Assembly (NCBI RefSeq): GCF_000149955.1
Contig: NC_030992.1
Span: 2,927,059 to 2,991,058 of the forward strand
Origin: Fusarium oxysporum f. sp. lycopersici 4287
Lineage: Eukaryota > Ascomycota > Sordariomycetes > Hypocreales > Nectriaceae
DNA length: 64,000 bases
Direction: 5' to 3'
The notes beneath the pieces are model-generated. The model ran no database searches, was not told where the DNA came from, and was given only the letters and a program-made list of their open reading frames with translations. Shown piece by piece: positions 11,901 to 23,952 of the stretch (its first letter is position 1; every line of letters begins with the position of its first letter). The position numbers were made by a program, and so were the translations under genes.

Positions 11901-14900
11901 AGATACTGAACTGATTCAATCACATCAGGGGAGATTTAGATTTACATGCTAATACCCCGAATGGCAACCGTATGAGACTGCTACATACTCGATAGCTGTC
12001 AAGAGAAGACCAGACTCATCTTCGTTGTCCAGGGTAGGCTTACCGCAATATGTCCTCACGGACGGCATGTTGCGGAAATTCCTCCTTGTTCCCCAATAAG
12101 CACATTGTTAAAACACTACAAGAACTCTAATAAAATCAATTATATGAGGAAAACTAAATTTACTATAGTCTGATTAGGTTCTCACACCTATAGCAGAACT
12201 TCCGACTAAAAATGGTGCTAAGAATGAATATGTTTCTATAATTTCCGACTTTTCTTCCTCCTATGATTTAACTTCTCTTAGATTACCCGGCACATACAGG
12301 ATGAAATCTCTTGAGCCCTAATGGTGGCGAACGTTGAGATTAAGCTCCGATAAAGAGGAATGCAACAGAACTACCAGATCAAGACAACGGCGAGATAACC
12401 AAATCTGACATTCACACGACGATCCGGCACCGGCATCAAACTCCATCGAGTTCATCTTCCTCCACCATCTCCAACTGCATTGCCGATCCCCGCCCGCTTC
12501 GAAACACGCTTGTAATCTGGGATGGCCTGATGTCCCACGCCAACAATAAAATAAGCACAAAAGAGGAGCACGGGGCACTCTCCCCATGCGAACGAAACAT
12601 ACACGCCTTAATATGGATATCGGGGAAATACATTCCGAGGCAAAATTGTCGCCCGCAATACGAGTTTGCGGTGAGCAAAGATCCTGATAACAGCAACAGA
12701 GCTCGAGTGCATCGGTGCTTTAGCCTTCTTTTGAGTTACATTAGACTATCAAGTTTCGAAACCTTTGTTCCTCGAGGGTTAGGCCCGCGGATGAAACCAC
12801 CCCGGTTGCAAGAGCTGGTCAAAATATTCGGACACCTCTTGAGCCGTCCGTAGGGCCAAGCGATCAGGACCCTTGCTTCTACCTTACGCTCCAATGGGTA
12901 GGGGAACTTATAGGTACAGTAGGACTGGATAATGGAAATCTCAAACATTCTGGTCGCGTTTCAAGCTACAACCTTATACAACGGTGAATATTGAAACGCC
13001 AGCCCTGCAAGATAGACATGTGGCGTAAAGAACACAAGGCATTGCTTAGCCATGGAGTAGAAACCTTCAACAGACACGAGATGAATCTGCCGGTGTCATG
13101 AATAATCTCACAAAACACGTAAACAACTTTAAAAAAAGTCTTTTTATATGGAGAGTGTACTTTAGTAGCACAATCAATAAAGACAAAACCCGAACGAAAT
13201 TATCATCAACACGGAACCCTGCATGTGTTTTGTGGATTTACACGTAGTGCTCTCTCACAAGCATGTCCCGCCATAAAAAATCTTTGACGGCCCTTTGCCG
13301 CTTGACTAACAACTCACGATAGCTGCATCTCTGTCCCCGTGCAGAGCAAAGTTCCAGAACATTTTTCTCAGGACAGCCTGAAGGCCCCCAGTCCGGGATC
13401 CAAACAGCTATGACCATCTCGACCGCACAGACTACTGAAACACTGCCGAGGTAAGTCTACGAAGGGAAGTGTTGCGGCTTGGCAAACATTTGACAGCTGT
13501 ATAATGTTTAGCGCTTAATAGAGAAGGATTAAGTAAATAATACTTGAGGAATTATGTATCAGGATTTCGTATGCGAGGTTGCATGGAAGAAACTCAAAAC
13601 TGAGGTTATCTAAAACTTATCTGGGAATCTCAGATCTTGTAGTTTCGGATCTCGACGTGTTTGATCGCTGCTTCAGACTCGAGCTCACACAGGAACGACA
13701 GCTATCCGGCGTCATGGGACCTCCTGTCAACTCGGTAGAGTAGCACCCGGTTTCCGGCAATGTTTCGATCCGAGCTGGAGAATGTGTTTCTCTTGACGCT
13801 GTCATGTTAGAAGTGTGCATCAGATATCTGAAGCCTGAAGGCATTCGCAGTTTTGTTTAGCGCCACAGAACAGAGCCCTGCTTCAGGTGCTAGTGCATAT
13901 TTTCATAAGGATGCTCTACAATACGATATGCATGGGGGTAAGCCGCGTAAAGATCTCGGACAAGGGAGTGAGATCGACTACACAGAGTCACTCTACAGCA
14001 GCATTTCGCTACCAAGGGCCGGTTCACCGCCCGACACCACCTGGTGATCATCTTGCCATGGCACGGTGTTAGTCGGCCAGGGCTCCAAGAATAGACGAAC
14101 AGATTCTGCCGCATTCAAATCACCCAGAGTTGCAAGGAAGGACGACGATCAGGGAGGCGTAAGACAGCGGGATCGAAGCATCCGTATCCATCCTGTGTCT
14201 CGCTTGGCCGTGTTTCTCATTATTGTTTTCTGTAACTGGGGAACGAATGTTTCCGTTTGTGCCGCAAACTCAGCTCGTTTCCCCTGCACGGCACATTGCC
14301 AGAACCATAACCAGGACACGATACAGAAGACCACAATAGGAATAAGTGCAGAGTCTGTCGACGGACAAGGTAAAAACAAAGTGTCGAAAGCACTGAACCA
14401 GTATTCTGAGGTTAATAAGCCGCCCAATCAGCAGAGGACGCTCCACAGAGTTCGCAAATGTCCATCTCTTTTGGACTAATCCCTGATACCGAGGTGAAAT
14501 TACGCCAGTGCGTTAGCTGGTTTCAAGGGGGGATCCCTGAACCTTGGGCCTGGGGCGCGGCGGCAGCTAACGAAGCGGCGAGATTAGTTGGCTTTGTTAA
14601 GGTAGAAACCGAAACCGACGGTAAGGAAAGTTATATGGGTTTGAGTAGCAGTATAGTGACTCTGAGACAGGAAACATCATGACCAGAGAGTTGGTGAGAT
14701 GATGATGCTCCTGCTGAAGAAGTGATATGTATGATATCAGAGTTGAAGTTGTTCTGCCCTGATCCTACCAAACAACAACAGATGAAGATAAAACTTCCTA
14801 AAGTCTAATTAATTAATAAAGGTGCAAACAAGTCACTGCGTGTTGAAATTAGACAGGCGCTTGTCGTCCCGCAAATTTGTGAATCGAGGCGTCCATGGCA

Positions 14901-17509
14901 TGTGCGCATCGTCTAAACGGACGGCATATCTTGCACCCACCTATCACGAAACGATAGCCGACAGGGTTGCAATGACATGCCCTCCACCAAACACCGTGCA
15001 AGCCGGCCGAGAAGTATATGTACGTATCTGGACTCGACTCGAATTTTGATACCTGGAGCCAAAAGGCGAGAGAAACGAAACCGGATATTGTTTAACTAAA
15101 CATTTGGGGTTTGATAAGCTTTGCGGAACATCTCCTTGTAGCGGCTTTACTTCAGCTGCTTTATACAGAAACACCAAGAATCATGCAGCAGCAGCAACAA
15201 CAACAACACCAACTCCCCGATCGTGTTTACTTGTTACGCCCGGGCCAGTAGTAGTCTGCTAGCTGCAGCCAACAGCTTGGGACCTAATCACGGTCCTCCA
15301 GAAGATCACGGATCACAGCGCAGCGGCGCGCGATGGATGTTAGCCTCGAGGCTACAAGTGTGGGTGGGATTTTTACAGCCAAACCACGAGGTTGAAGGAA
15401 CTCGAGGTGCAAATCAAAATCAGGGACCGTCCAATTACGAAGCAATATATGAACCCCTGCTACTCGCCAGGGTTGGCTGCCAAGAAGCAGTTTGTGTGCT
15501 GCGCTGGAGAGTCAGACAAGGCTATCAACTAATGGAAGGGCACCTTGAATTATTACGCGCATCGCGCACCTGAAGCTGAGGTCGATGTAACGCAACACGA
15601 CCCCGCTGAAGAGAGACTCACTGAATGTCTGCTGTCAGGAATAAGAAAAGTGATTGATTGATTATCAAGGAATGAACACGAGGAGGCCATACGTAAACCT
15701 AAGGAGAGTACTATATGCGTGTCTTGTCCGACGGGAGACAGTTTCTCCTTGAGAGTAAAGGTACTGTGCTGCTGTGCTGTGCTGTGCTGTGCTGTAGAGA
15801 TCGGATGCCAAGGATGGCGAAGAGTATGTTTAAAACTCGCACAGGCCTGCCAATATCCGTTGTACGAGTACTGAACCGGGGGTGGTAAATGGATGTTTGG
15901 ATCACTTCTTCAACAGTGGGAGACGCTACGTGCGGTGGTGACCGTTTTACCAGGCAAGGGTGAGTTGATTTGACAAGGCGGCGGATCTTGTATCCGTTAC
16001 TGACAACGACTGTTCTGTTCTGCAGTTGCAGTTGCAGCATGTAAGTGATCGTTTTGAGGTTCGCTTGGGCGGACCATGTCATCTGGTCTTGGTTCGTGAC
16101 GAATTGATTCATGATAGTGGCGGACGGTGGTGTTCGCTCCATATTCCTATTCTGTCGAGCTGTTTAGACTAGATCTCACCTTCACCGCGATTGAGGCTTG
16201 ACTACTGCACACTTGTATCAAGCCATTGTCATCTGTGGCGTTTCTGTAATATTACGATCGTTGCTATTGCTTCACAAGCCCTTTTTTTTCGTCTGAGGTT
16301 TTTTTTGGGGGGGCTAGAGAAACAAAGAAACCAAAAACCCCAGAAATTGGGTGTCTCATTACTGCAGGTTTTGTCTTGTGTTAGTCTCGTCTTGCGCCCA
16401 GTCTATGGTCAGGCTAAAATAGTATAGTGTCGTCTAGTTTGTCTCCGTTTAGAGCCTCAGGTCTTGTTGTAGCAGTATTTGTTTTGAGTCCCAGACAGGA
16501 ACTGTAAGATGAATCATTATCCACGACTTGTTCCGTCTGCGATGGATGTATGTTTTGGTTTTGTTCATGTTGCAGCATCCCAACTCCAGCCAAGCCACAT
16601 GCCATGCCCTGCAGGCCCTGAATCTACCCCCATGCTCTGTCCTGTCGCCTAGGCCTGGAACGCCTCCCACCCCCGTTCGTTAACGCTGTTAGACTGTTCC
16701 TGTTAGATGTAACAGGGGCCCTGGCAGTGAGCAAACCCTTGTTATGCCCTGATCCATGTCCTTCCTCCAATCCATGCATGGCCCGAACCATCACCACCGT
16801 CGTGGCCGTTGCAATCTGCCCCGTACGTACTGTACCTTACTCTAGTGAGCCTGTTACTGCATGCGTGCCGCTGTAAACTGTCTATTGTGCCTGTTTCTGA
16901 ATCTTCCATTGTTATTACTACACCACTTGCCCCTCCCCTTCTAATAAACTACTTCTACTTCTCCTCCTCTTTCCCTTCTTCACTTTGGATTGTCATCCTC
17001 AACCTCACATCTTTTCTTTTCTTTTTCTTCTGCTTTGCAAGAAACGCTGTCGCGTCTTGTAATTGTATTCACTTCTTCGGCTCTGCTTCACTTCTTCTAC
17101 GCAGCTAGCTCCAACACACTCATTAACAGTACCAACTTGGACCAACTGGTTTGGCTGCTGACACTCCTTTGAACAACAACAACCACCCATTACCTTCTAC
17201 ACAACAAAACCGATATTGGTTTTTCATTCAACGCCTTTTTATAACAATTCTGTTTCATTCTATCTGAAACAGTTCCAACTTTTGAGGACTTTCCTTTCCG
17301 GTGTCTGTATTTTCGAGTTTAAATATTCTCGCTGGCTTAAACAGCACATCCGGCATTCGAACGATATCACTCGCTTCGATCACACTTGGTCTGGCTTCTT
17401 CTTCAAGACCAGCTTATACGACGACTTTCGACTCTTCGAAAAACGACGATTCTTTTCAGCAGCCTGACTTTTACTTTACGATACCCCATTGCGGATTCAA
17501 GGCAGTACA
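8972..17509. other. 8.5-kb non-coding region between divergent Myb-like genes
   Basis: No open frame here exceeds about 145 codons and none shows recognisable protein character or coherent splicing. The right end (about 16.85-17.1 kb) is pyrimidine-rich, as in fungal promoters near a transcription start. AT-rich patches occur near 12.1-12.3 and 13.1-13.6 kb. I found no tRNA or rRNA. It may hold long promoters, long spliced leaders or non-coding transcripts. Confidence 0.55.
15765..15794. repeat. Short TGTGC pentanucleotide repeat
   Basis: The plus strand carries about five tandem copies of the pentamer TGTGC (with one slightly altered unit at the left) inside the large non-coding region. Nothing ties it to a function. 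Confidence 0.85.
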
Positions 17510-18687
17510 ATGAACAGCCGACCAATGAGCTCAGGCATGCCTCAACACCAGATGGCTCAGGCCCCCGCGCCTTATATCCCATCGCGGGATTCCATGGACC
17601 GCCACGACTACGGAATTTCAAAGAACCGTAAGGCTTCGTCGACTGGCGGTGGACGTGCTTGGAGCGATGAGGAGGTGAGTCGATGTTGTTTAGTTGTGCC
17701 GGACCAAATCACTAACCCCAAGTTTAGGAGTCGTATCTCATCCAAACTCGCCTCCAGAAGATGCCATATAAGTACATTGCAGCCCACCTCAAGAAGACAG
17801 AGTTGGCTTGCCGTCTTCACTACCATCAGCTCTCCCATGGCAGCAACCGACGCAACAAGCGTGCTGCCTCAGTCTCATCGGGTGCCTCCAACGACATCCC
17901 CCAGACTCACCACGTGAACGTCCCCAGCCCTGCACGAGAGACTGTCTCTCGCTCAGTTTCTCCTGGTGGAAGTGTACGAAGTTATAGCCCTCCTCCCTGC
18001 AACGTCAACACTGCCAGCCACATCCAACTCCCCAGCATCGTTGGACCTAGCGATGTCACTCGTCTACCGTCCATTCTCCCAAAGCCATCTCGCATGTCTC
18101 TCCCACCTCCCGTCACCAACCAGTCATATACGACGACAGTGGACGTCCCTGTTCAGATGCCTCATGCTGCTTTTCACCACCGCGCAGCTTCGCTTCAACG
18201 AACAACACCTCCCCTGCGTCTTGACTGCTCAGTTGTGCCTGCTCCTGGACCCGTATCTTCACACATCGCTGCACACAATGCCTCGCATGTCGATCTTCAC
18301 GCGTGGGNNNNNNNNNNNNNNNNNNNNNNNNNNNNNNNNNNNNNNNNNNNNNNNNNNNNNNNNNNNNNNNNNNNNNNNNNNNNNNNNNNNNNNNNNNNNN
18401 NNNNNNNNNNNNNNNNNNNNNNNNNNNNNNNNNNNNNNNNNNNNNNNNNNNNNNNNNNNNNNNNNNNNNNNNNNNNNNNNNNNNNNNNNNNNNNNNNNNN
18501 NNNNNNNNNNNNNNNNNNNNNNNNNNNNNNNNNNNNNNNNNNNNNNNNNNNNNNNNNNNNNNNNNNNNNNNNNNNNNNNNNNNNNNNNNNNNNNNNNNNN
18601 NNNNNNNNNNNNNNNNNNNNNNNNNNNNNNNNNNNNNNNNNNNNNNNNNNNNNNNNNNGATTCGGTATGATGCAAACCGCTCACTGA
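17510..18687 (+). CDS. SANT/Myb-like DNA-binding protein, interrupted by assembly gap
   Basis: Exon 1 is 17510-17674 and exon 2 begins at 17728 after a GTGAGT...TTTAG intron. The start Met opens MNSRPMSSGMPQHQ. A SANT/Myb-like helix-turn-helix spans about residues 49-93 (motifs GRAWSDEEESYLIQTRLQ, MPYKYIAAHLKKTELACRL and HYHQLSHG), followed by a basic run (NRRNKRA) and a long Ser/Pro-rich tail. The coding sequence runs into 351 Ns at 18308; after the gap a frame ending FGMMQTAH and TGA at 18685-18687 is the likely C-terminus. The gap size is a multiple of three, so the frame is kept if the size is right, but this cannot be trusted. It is likely a nuclear transcription regulator, divergent from another Myb-like gene 8.5 kb away. 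Target genes are unknown. Confidence 0.75.
18308..18658. other. Assembly gap (351 Ns)
   Basis: This run of N lies inside the SANT/Myb-like gene, so its central coding part is unknown. The true length may differ from 351. Confidence 0.99.
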
Positions 18688-21494
18688 ACATGGACTCCCT
18701 TGGGTCACGTCAACCCTGTCTTGATCCTCATCCCATCCAGAGGCGAGGTAATTTGGAATGAGGACAAGGTGAGACTGCAGCGTGGTCTCGCCTCATTGTA
18801 TGATACGCCTCCTGCTTTTCGCATTTCGTTTCAATCACGGCATTGTTGCTCTCTACCACCAGAGGCATGCACACGACACGGCATATCTGCCACACACTTG
18901 GGCATTTTACTTGCGCCCGCACTCGTTTTCACGAAGTACATCACTTTCATTCTTTTCACTGTGCGCCTATACCGTTCTTATCTTACGAACAAAGTATTGT
19001 CTAGTGGGTGGGATCCAGCTCAATACTGGATCCTTGAGGTGGAAAAAAGGAGGTAGATGCACGGCATTTGCTACACGACATGAAGAGCACTTGTCGCAGA
19101 TGGAGAGAGACACTACTACACACTTTTTCCGTCCTATGCTTGGAGTAAAGACCTGTCCCGGGGTAGTGGGCAGAGTCATGGATTTTTCATTTGGTCTCGA
19201 TTTCCGGTTTTTTTTGACGTTTTTTTTTCTCACCCGTTTTATTTGGCTTGCCATTTCGGCAGATTTCCTTACATTGTACAGTCCTCTCGTTGTTTCGTAT
19301 TCAGGACTGATGAAATTACGGTGATGAAAGAAAAGAGCCAAAGCTCAAGACGCTCGGCCCCGGGCTACTACTACTGAGCGGATGGGGTTTATGGGGAGGA
19401 GGATAATATTAGATACACCCTGTCAGTGGTAAAAGCTGGCAGGCATCAATTGATAATCTTCTTCACCTTGAACTGTTTATTGTTTCATGTGGACTGTGAC
19501 ATGACAGCGTTGAAAAAAAGTGCTGCTTGCTTGCGTAATTGAGGTGAAACTAGATCAGCGTGTGTTAGTGGAGGGTATGGGGATGGGATATGTTTGAGGT
19601 TGCTCGAGACGGTGATACGTCCGAACAGCGTCTGTACAAGGTGTCATGAAGATGATTTCGCAGCAAAAGCCCGAATTGTAATGGTACTGCTGAGTGATGC
19701 TTATGTGTTGTGGTGAGTTGGGTGGGTGGGTGTATGTGTCTTGGCTGTGCAGCGTTGCAATGCGTTTTTCGAGTCTCTGTTTCACAATGACGACGGCTGT
19801 GTATCAAAGCGCATAGACCAATATGACTTGCATGATATTGGGGTTGATATTGACGAGTTGTGAGTACGTACAGTGTGTCTTGTGGCTGAGGTATGAAAGG
19901 AGACGTAAAGAGGTGTGTTTGTTTGTAGTTGAACAACCGACGAATGGAGGTCATGCCTATTCTGGACTATAACATGATATATCTGATACGTCGAAACATT
20001 ACAAATTCTCGGTGGTTAGAACCGTTCGGGTGAGTGTCAGCCGAAACTTCGGTGTCTCTCCCCCGTATCCGATCCGCGGTTCGGCCCCGGTGGATGAAGA
20101 AATTGTGGATGTCACGCGGAGAGGGGCGCATCGGGGATCATGGGAGGGGAAGGGAAGGGAAGGGAAGGGATGGATCCATAGCGAATGGGACTGCGGAGTC
20201 CCGGCCGAATGTAACTGTAAGGTTGTTAGATGTTCTTAGGGAGGGTGTTTTCCCATTTAGCCGCTGTCACGTCGTTTGTTTTTGTTTTGGGGGTTAATTA
20301 AATTTGGCCCCACGCTTATGATCTGGACGAAGGTATCGTGAGGGGAGCATGTTTCCTAGGAGTGGAGATGACCTCGGGTATTTCAAGTATTCATTATCTC
20401 TTGCACTCACTCAACACTGACAGAGGAGACAGACAGTTCTTGTTTCCTCTGCTTGATTGGCAATGACTAGCTCGGACCTATTAAAGCTCGAGGGATCCGC
20501 AATTGCTAAACCGACGGTTGGTATTCGACAAAGCTCAAAGGTCACTAACTAATGTGCGGGGTTGCTGGCCTCTCTAGCAGGCGGGAAGTGGATATGTCAT
20601 GATCATACCAAGTCAAGAGGGGTTAAAGAAAGAAGAATCAAGAGAAGGGGAAACTCTTGATGAGAAACGCGGAGCGAATGCCGAGCTGTTCGGTCCGGCA
20701 AAGGAAGGATAAGTGAGGCAAGCCAAGATTTTGAGTGAGAATAGCCTTTTCTAACACGAGGTAAACGAGTTTGACGCAATTTCACGAGGCTTCTCTTATC
20801 TATCATGTGTTGTCAATGAGCGAGAAGCGACATTGGCTTGGGGAGTACAAAATGTCACAACTGCACCAGCCGTTATCATCACTTCCTTTCTCCCTTGTTA
20901 TAGTCTCACTTCCATCTCTTCTCTCTTCGTGACTTGTAATATCGTAAACCTCAACTGATCAACAGAGGAGCCAACGCCACTCACTTACTCTACTCCGCAC
21001 ACTACACCACCTCAAGTCACAGGGCTACGAAGCTACAGGCTACAGGACATTCCGCTTACATTGAAAAAAGTCACTAAAATCGAACTACTCCGCTCTTCGG
21101 CAGACGCATTGCAACTCGCACCACAATTCTTGTCTAATCCGACGCTTGTCTTTGGTCAATTTCTCTTCGTCTTGGGTTCTCTGTCACCCTCACCCAAGAC
21201 CAAAGTCTAAAGACCTTGCTGTCCGGAATCAATTCCTTTATATAAGGTCAGTCACTGCCCGTGGGGTTACGCCTTGGCATCCTCTTCACTGTAACATAAA
21301 CCAGCTCATCCTTTCTTCCTCTTTCTCACTCCGACATCGCTATTTATCCTTTACCTTAAACTAATCCAAGTCATCAGGAGATAGCTTCTTTCACCTTGAC
21401 TTAACTCTGGTGTTTCTCAGCCATTGAATCACTAGAAGCCGCTGAACTCCACCGACAGACTACAGACTGAGATCAGCTCTCACAACTCATCATC
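18688..21494. other. Intergenic, Myb 3' flank and DHAD promoter
   Basis: No supported gene. An open frame of 180 codons at 18782-19324 (plus) is Phe/Leu-rich and sits directly behind the Myb gene stop; I take it as 3' UTR. The last 600 bases before 21495 are pyrimidine-rich and should be the DHAD promoter and leader. Confidence 0.55.
20148..20171. repeat. Short GGGAA pentanucleotide repeat
   Basis: About four to five tandem GGGAA/GGAAG units are seen on the plus strand. The tract is short and in non-coding DNA. Confidence 0.75.
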
Positions 21495-23497
21495 ATGGCG
21501 GACCAAGTCCAACACGACCCTAAACAAGATCCAGACTACATCCCCTTTCCTTGCCTTCCTCCCGGTGGTGCTCTAAACCGTTGGTCAACAAAGATCACTC
21601 GCGAGCATGACTATCCCGGAGCTCAGGTATGCTTCCCCTACCTCTACCATATCCCAGCAACTCACTGACATTACCAGGCTATGCTCTACGGAGCTGGTGT
21701 CCCTAACAAGGACAAGATGAAGAATGCCCCTCAAATCGGTGTTGCTACTGTGTGGTGGCAAGGAAACCCTTGCAAGTGAGTTTTGAACCGAAAGCCTCTC
21801 TCAAGACTGAACACTAATGATTTGTAGTACTCATCGTAAGTGAGACAACCTCGCGCTGGTAAATCTATACTCACAAAGTTGCAGTCCTCGATCTTGGCCA
21901 AATCGTCAAGAATTCTATTGAGAAGGAGGGCATGATCGGGTGGCAGTTCAACACCGTTGGTGTCTCTGACGCCATCACTATGGGAGGCGAAGGTCAGTGA
22001 AACTCACTCACAAAATTCACAAATAACTCACACCTCTCAGGCATGCGTTTCTCTCTTCAAACTCGAGAAATTATCGCTGATTCAATCGAGTCTGTAACTT
22101 GCGCCCAGCACCATGATGCCAACATCTCTATTCCTGGCTGTGACAAGAACATGCCCGGCACTGTAATGGCCGCCGCTCGTCACAACCGCCCCTTTATCAT
22201 GATCTACGGCGGTACCATCCGCAAGGGTCACTCTAAGCTCCTCGAGCAGCCCATCAACATCAGCACATGCTACGAAGCTTCTGGCGCTTTCACTTATGGC
22301 CGACTCCACGCAAAGACAAATCCTGGTGAGGCCGGCCGTGAGAGCTCTGATGTCATGGATGATATCGAGAAGCATGCTTGTCCCGGTGCCGGAGCCTGTG
22401 GTGGCATGTACACGGCTAACACTATGGCTACTGCCATCGAGGCTATGGGTCTTTCACTACCTGGCTCTTCATCATACCCTGCCGAGTCTCCTGAGAAGCG
22501 TCGTGAATGTGAGCGCGCTGCTCAGGTTATCCGAACTACTATGGAGAAGGATCTCCGTCCTCGCGATATCATGACCCGAGCTTCTTTCGAGAACGCTCTT
22601 GTTCTGACTATGATTCTGGGTGGTTCCACAAACGGTGTTCTTCACTTCCTCGCCATGGCCAACACAGCTGGTGTACCCCTGACCATCGACGATATCCAAC
22701 GCGCCAGTGATAGAACACCTTTCCTCGCTGATCTGGCCCCCAGTGGAAAGTACTACATGGAGGATCTGTACAACGTTGGCGGAACACCTTCCGTTATCAA
22801 GATGCTCATCGCTCGTGGTCTTCTTGACGGCAGCATCATGACCGTCACCGGCAAGACTCTTGCCGAGAACGTGGAAGACTGGCCCAGCCTGGACCCTGGT
22901 CAGGATATCATCCGCTCTCTCGATAACCCTATTAAGGACTCCGGCCACATCCGCATTCTACGAGGAAACTTTGCTCCCGGCGGTGCCGTTGCCAAGATTA
23001 CTGGAAAGGAGGGTCTGTCTTTCACAGGCAAGGCTCGTGTATACGACACTGAGAAGATGCTCAACGCTGCCCTGAACAAGGGTGAGATCAAGCAATCCGA
23101 CGGCAACTTGGTCGTTATTGTTCGATATGAAGGTCCCAAGGGTGGTCCCGGTATGCCCGAACAACTGAAGGCCTCTGCAGCCATCATGGGTGCTGGTCTC
23201 TCGAATCTCGCCCTCGTCACGGACGGTCGATACAGCGGTGCCTCTCACGGCTTCATCGTCGGTCACGTTGTGCCCGAAGCTATGGTCGGAGGCCCTATCG
23301 CTCTGGTCAAGGACGGAGATGTAATTACTATCGATGCAGTTAGAAACCGCATTGATGTCGATATCACCGATGAGGAGATGGAGAAGCGAAGGAGTGAGTG
23401 GAAGGCCCCCGAGCCTAGAGTCAAGAGAGGTGTGCTGGCCAAGTATGCTAAGTTGGTCGGAGACGCTTCTCACGGTGCCGTGACAGATCAGTGGTAG
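21495..23497 (+). CDS. ILV3: Dihydroxy-acid dehydratase (branched-chain amino acid synthesis)
   Basis: A five-exon model closes in frame to 600 residues: 21495-21626, 21678-21775, an 8-base micro-exon 21828-21835, 21885-21992 and 22041-23497. The enzyme removes water from dihydroxy-isovalerate and dihydroxy-methylvalerate in valine and isoleucine synthesis. The three Fe-S cysteines are present: C76 in GNPCN, C149 in PGCDKN and C235 in [10 protein letters not shown]. Later motifs include [35 protein letters not shown] and [17 protein letters not shown]. Length is normal for IlvD/Edd proteins. The N-terminus ([19 protein letters not shown]) is acidic and does not look like a mitochondrial presequence, so this may be a non-mitochondrial paralogue, which fungi often have besides the main enzyme. 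The family call is firm; the ILV3 symbol denotes the family and not proven orthology. Confidence 0.95.
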
Positions 23498-23952
23498 ATA
23501 TCCAAGACTGACATGGACAGCAAAAAATAAAAATGGGAATATTTACGTTGCATTGAAACACAACACCATGATCTCGCATAATATTGAACAAGGATTAACA
23601 CGACCATATAATTAAGAGCAGCGACTTGTATAAACTTGGCAAGTTTGATTTCTATTATGAATGAGGATTGGAAACTAAAATGAATGAAGGGTATCGAGCA
23701 CATCCACACGCTTCTGTGTCTCCCGCTAACGCTCCTCTTTCAACCCATGCATAACCACCTTCTTGCTCTTGTCTTGATACACAAATACATGTTGCACGCA
23801 TAAATATACTTTGAAAACACACGACCGCTTCTCTCCTCTCCCGTAGTTATATCCAATCACCACTCAACGTCTCCCCATATAATCTCGGCGCTTTCATCGA
23901 CAGGCTAGTCGTACGCTGTAGCAAATGACCCTTGATGACTATCTGGCGGACT
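23498..23952. other. Convergent intergenic spacer
   Basis: This AT-rich spacer separates the 3' ends of the DHAD gene (plus) and MVP1 (minus). No gene is seen; it should hold both polyadenylation regions. Confidence 0.6.

Noticed and set aside
14066..14479. 137-codon plus-strand frame in the large non-coding region
   Set aside because: No domain, no splice continuity and random-looking composition; length is within chance for this much DNA.
18782..19324. 180-codon plus-strand frame behind the Myb-like gene
   Set aside because: Phe/Leu-rich, begins 95 bases after the Myb stop and has no recognisable features; better explained as 3' UTR.
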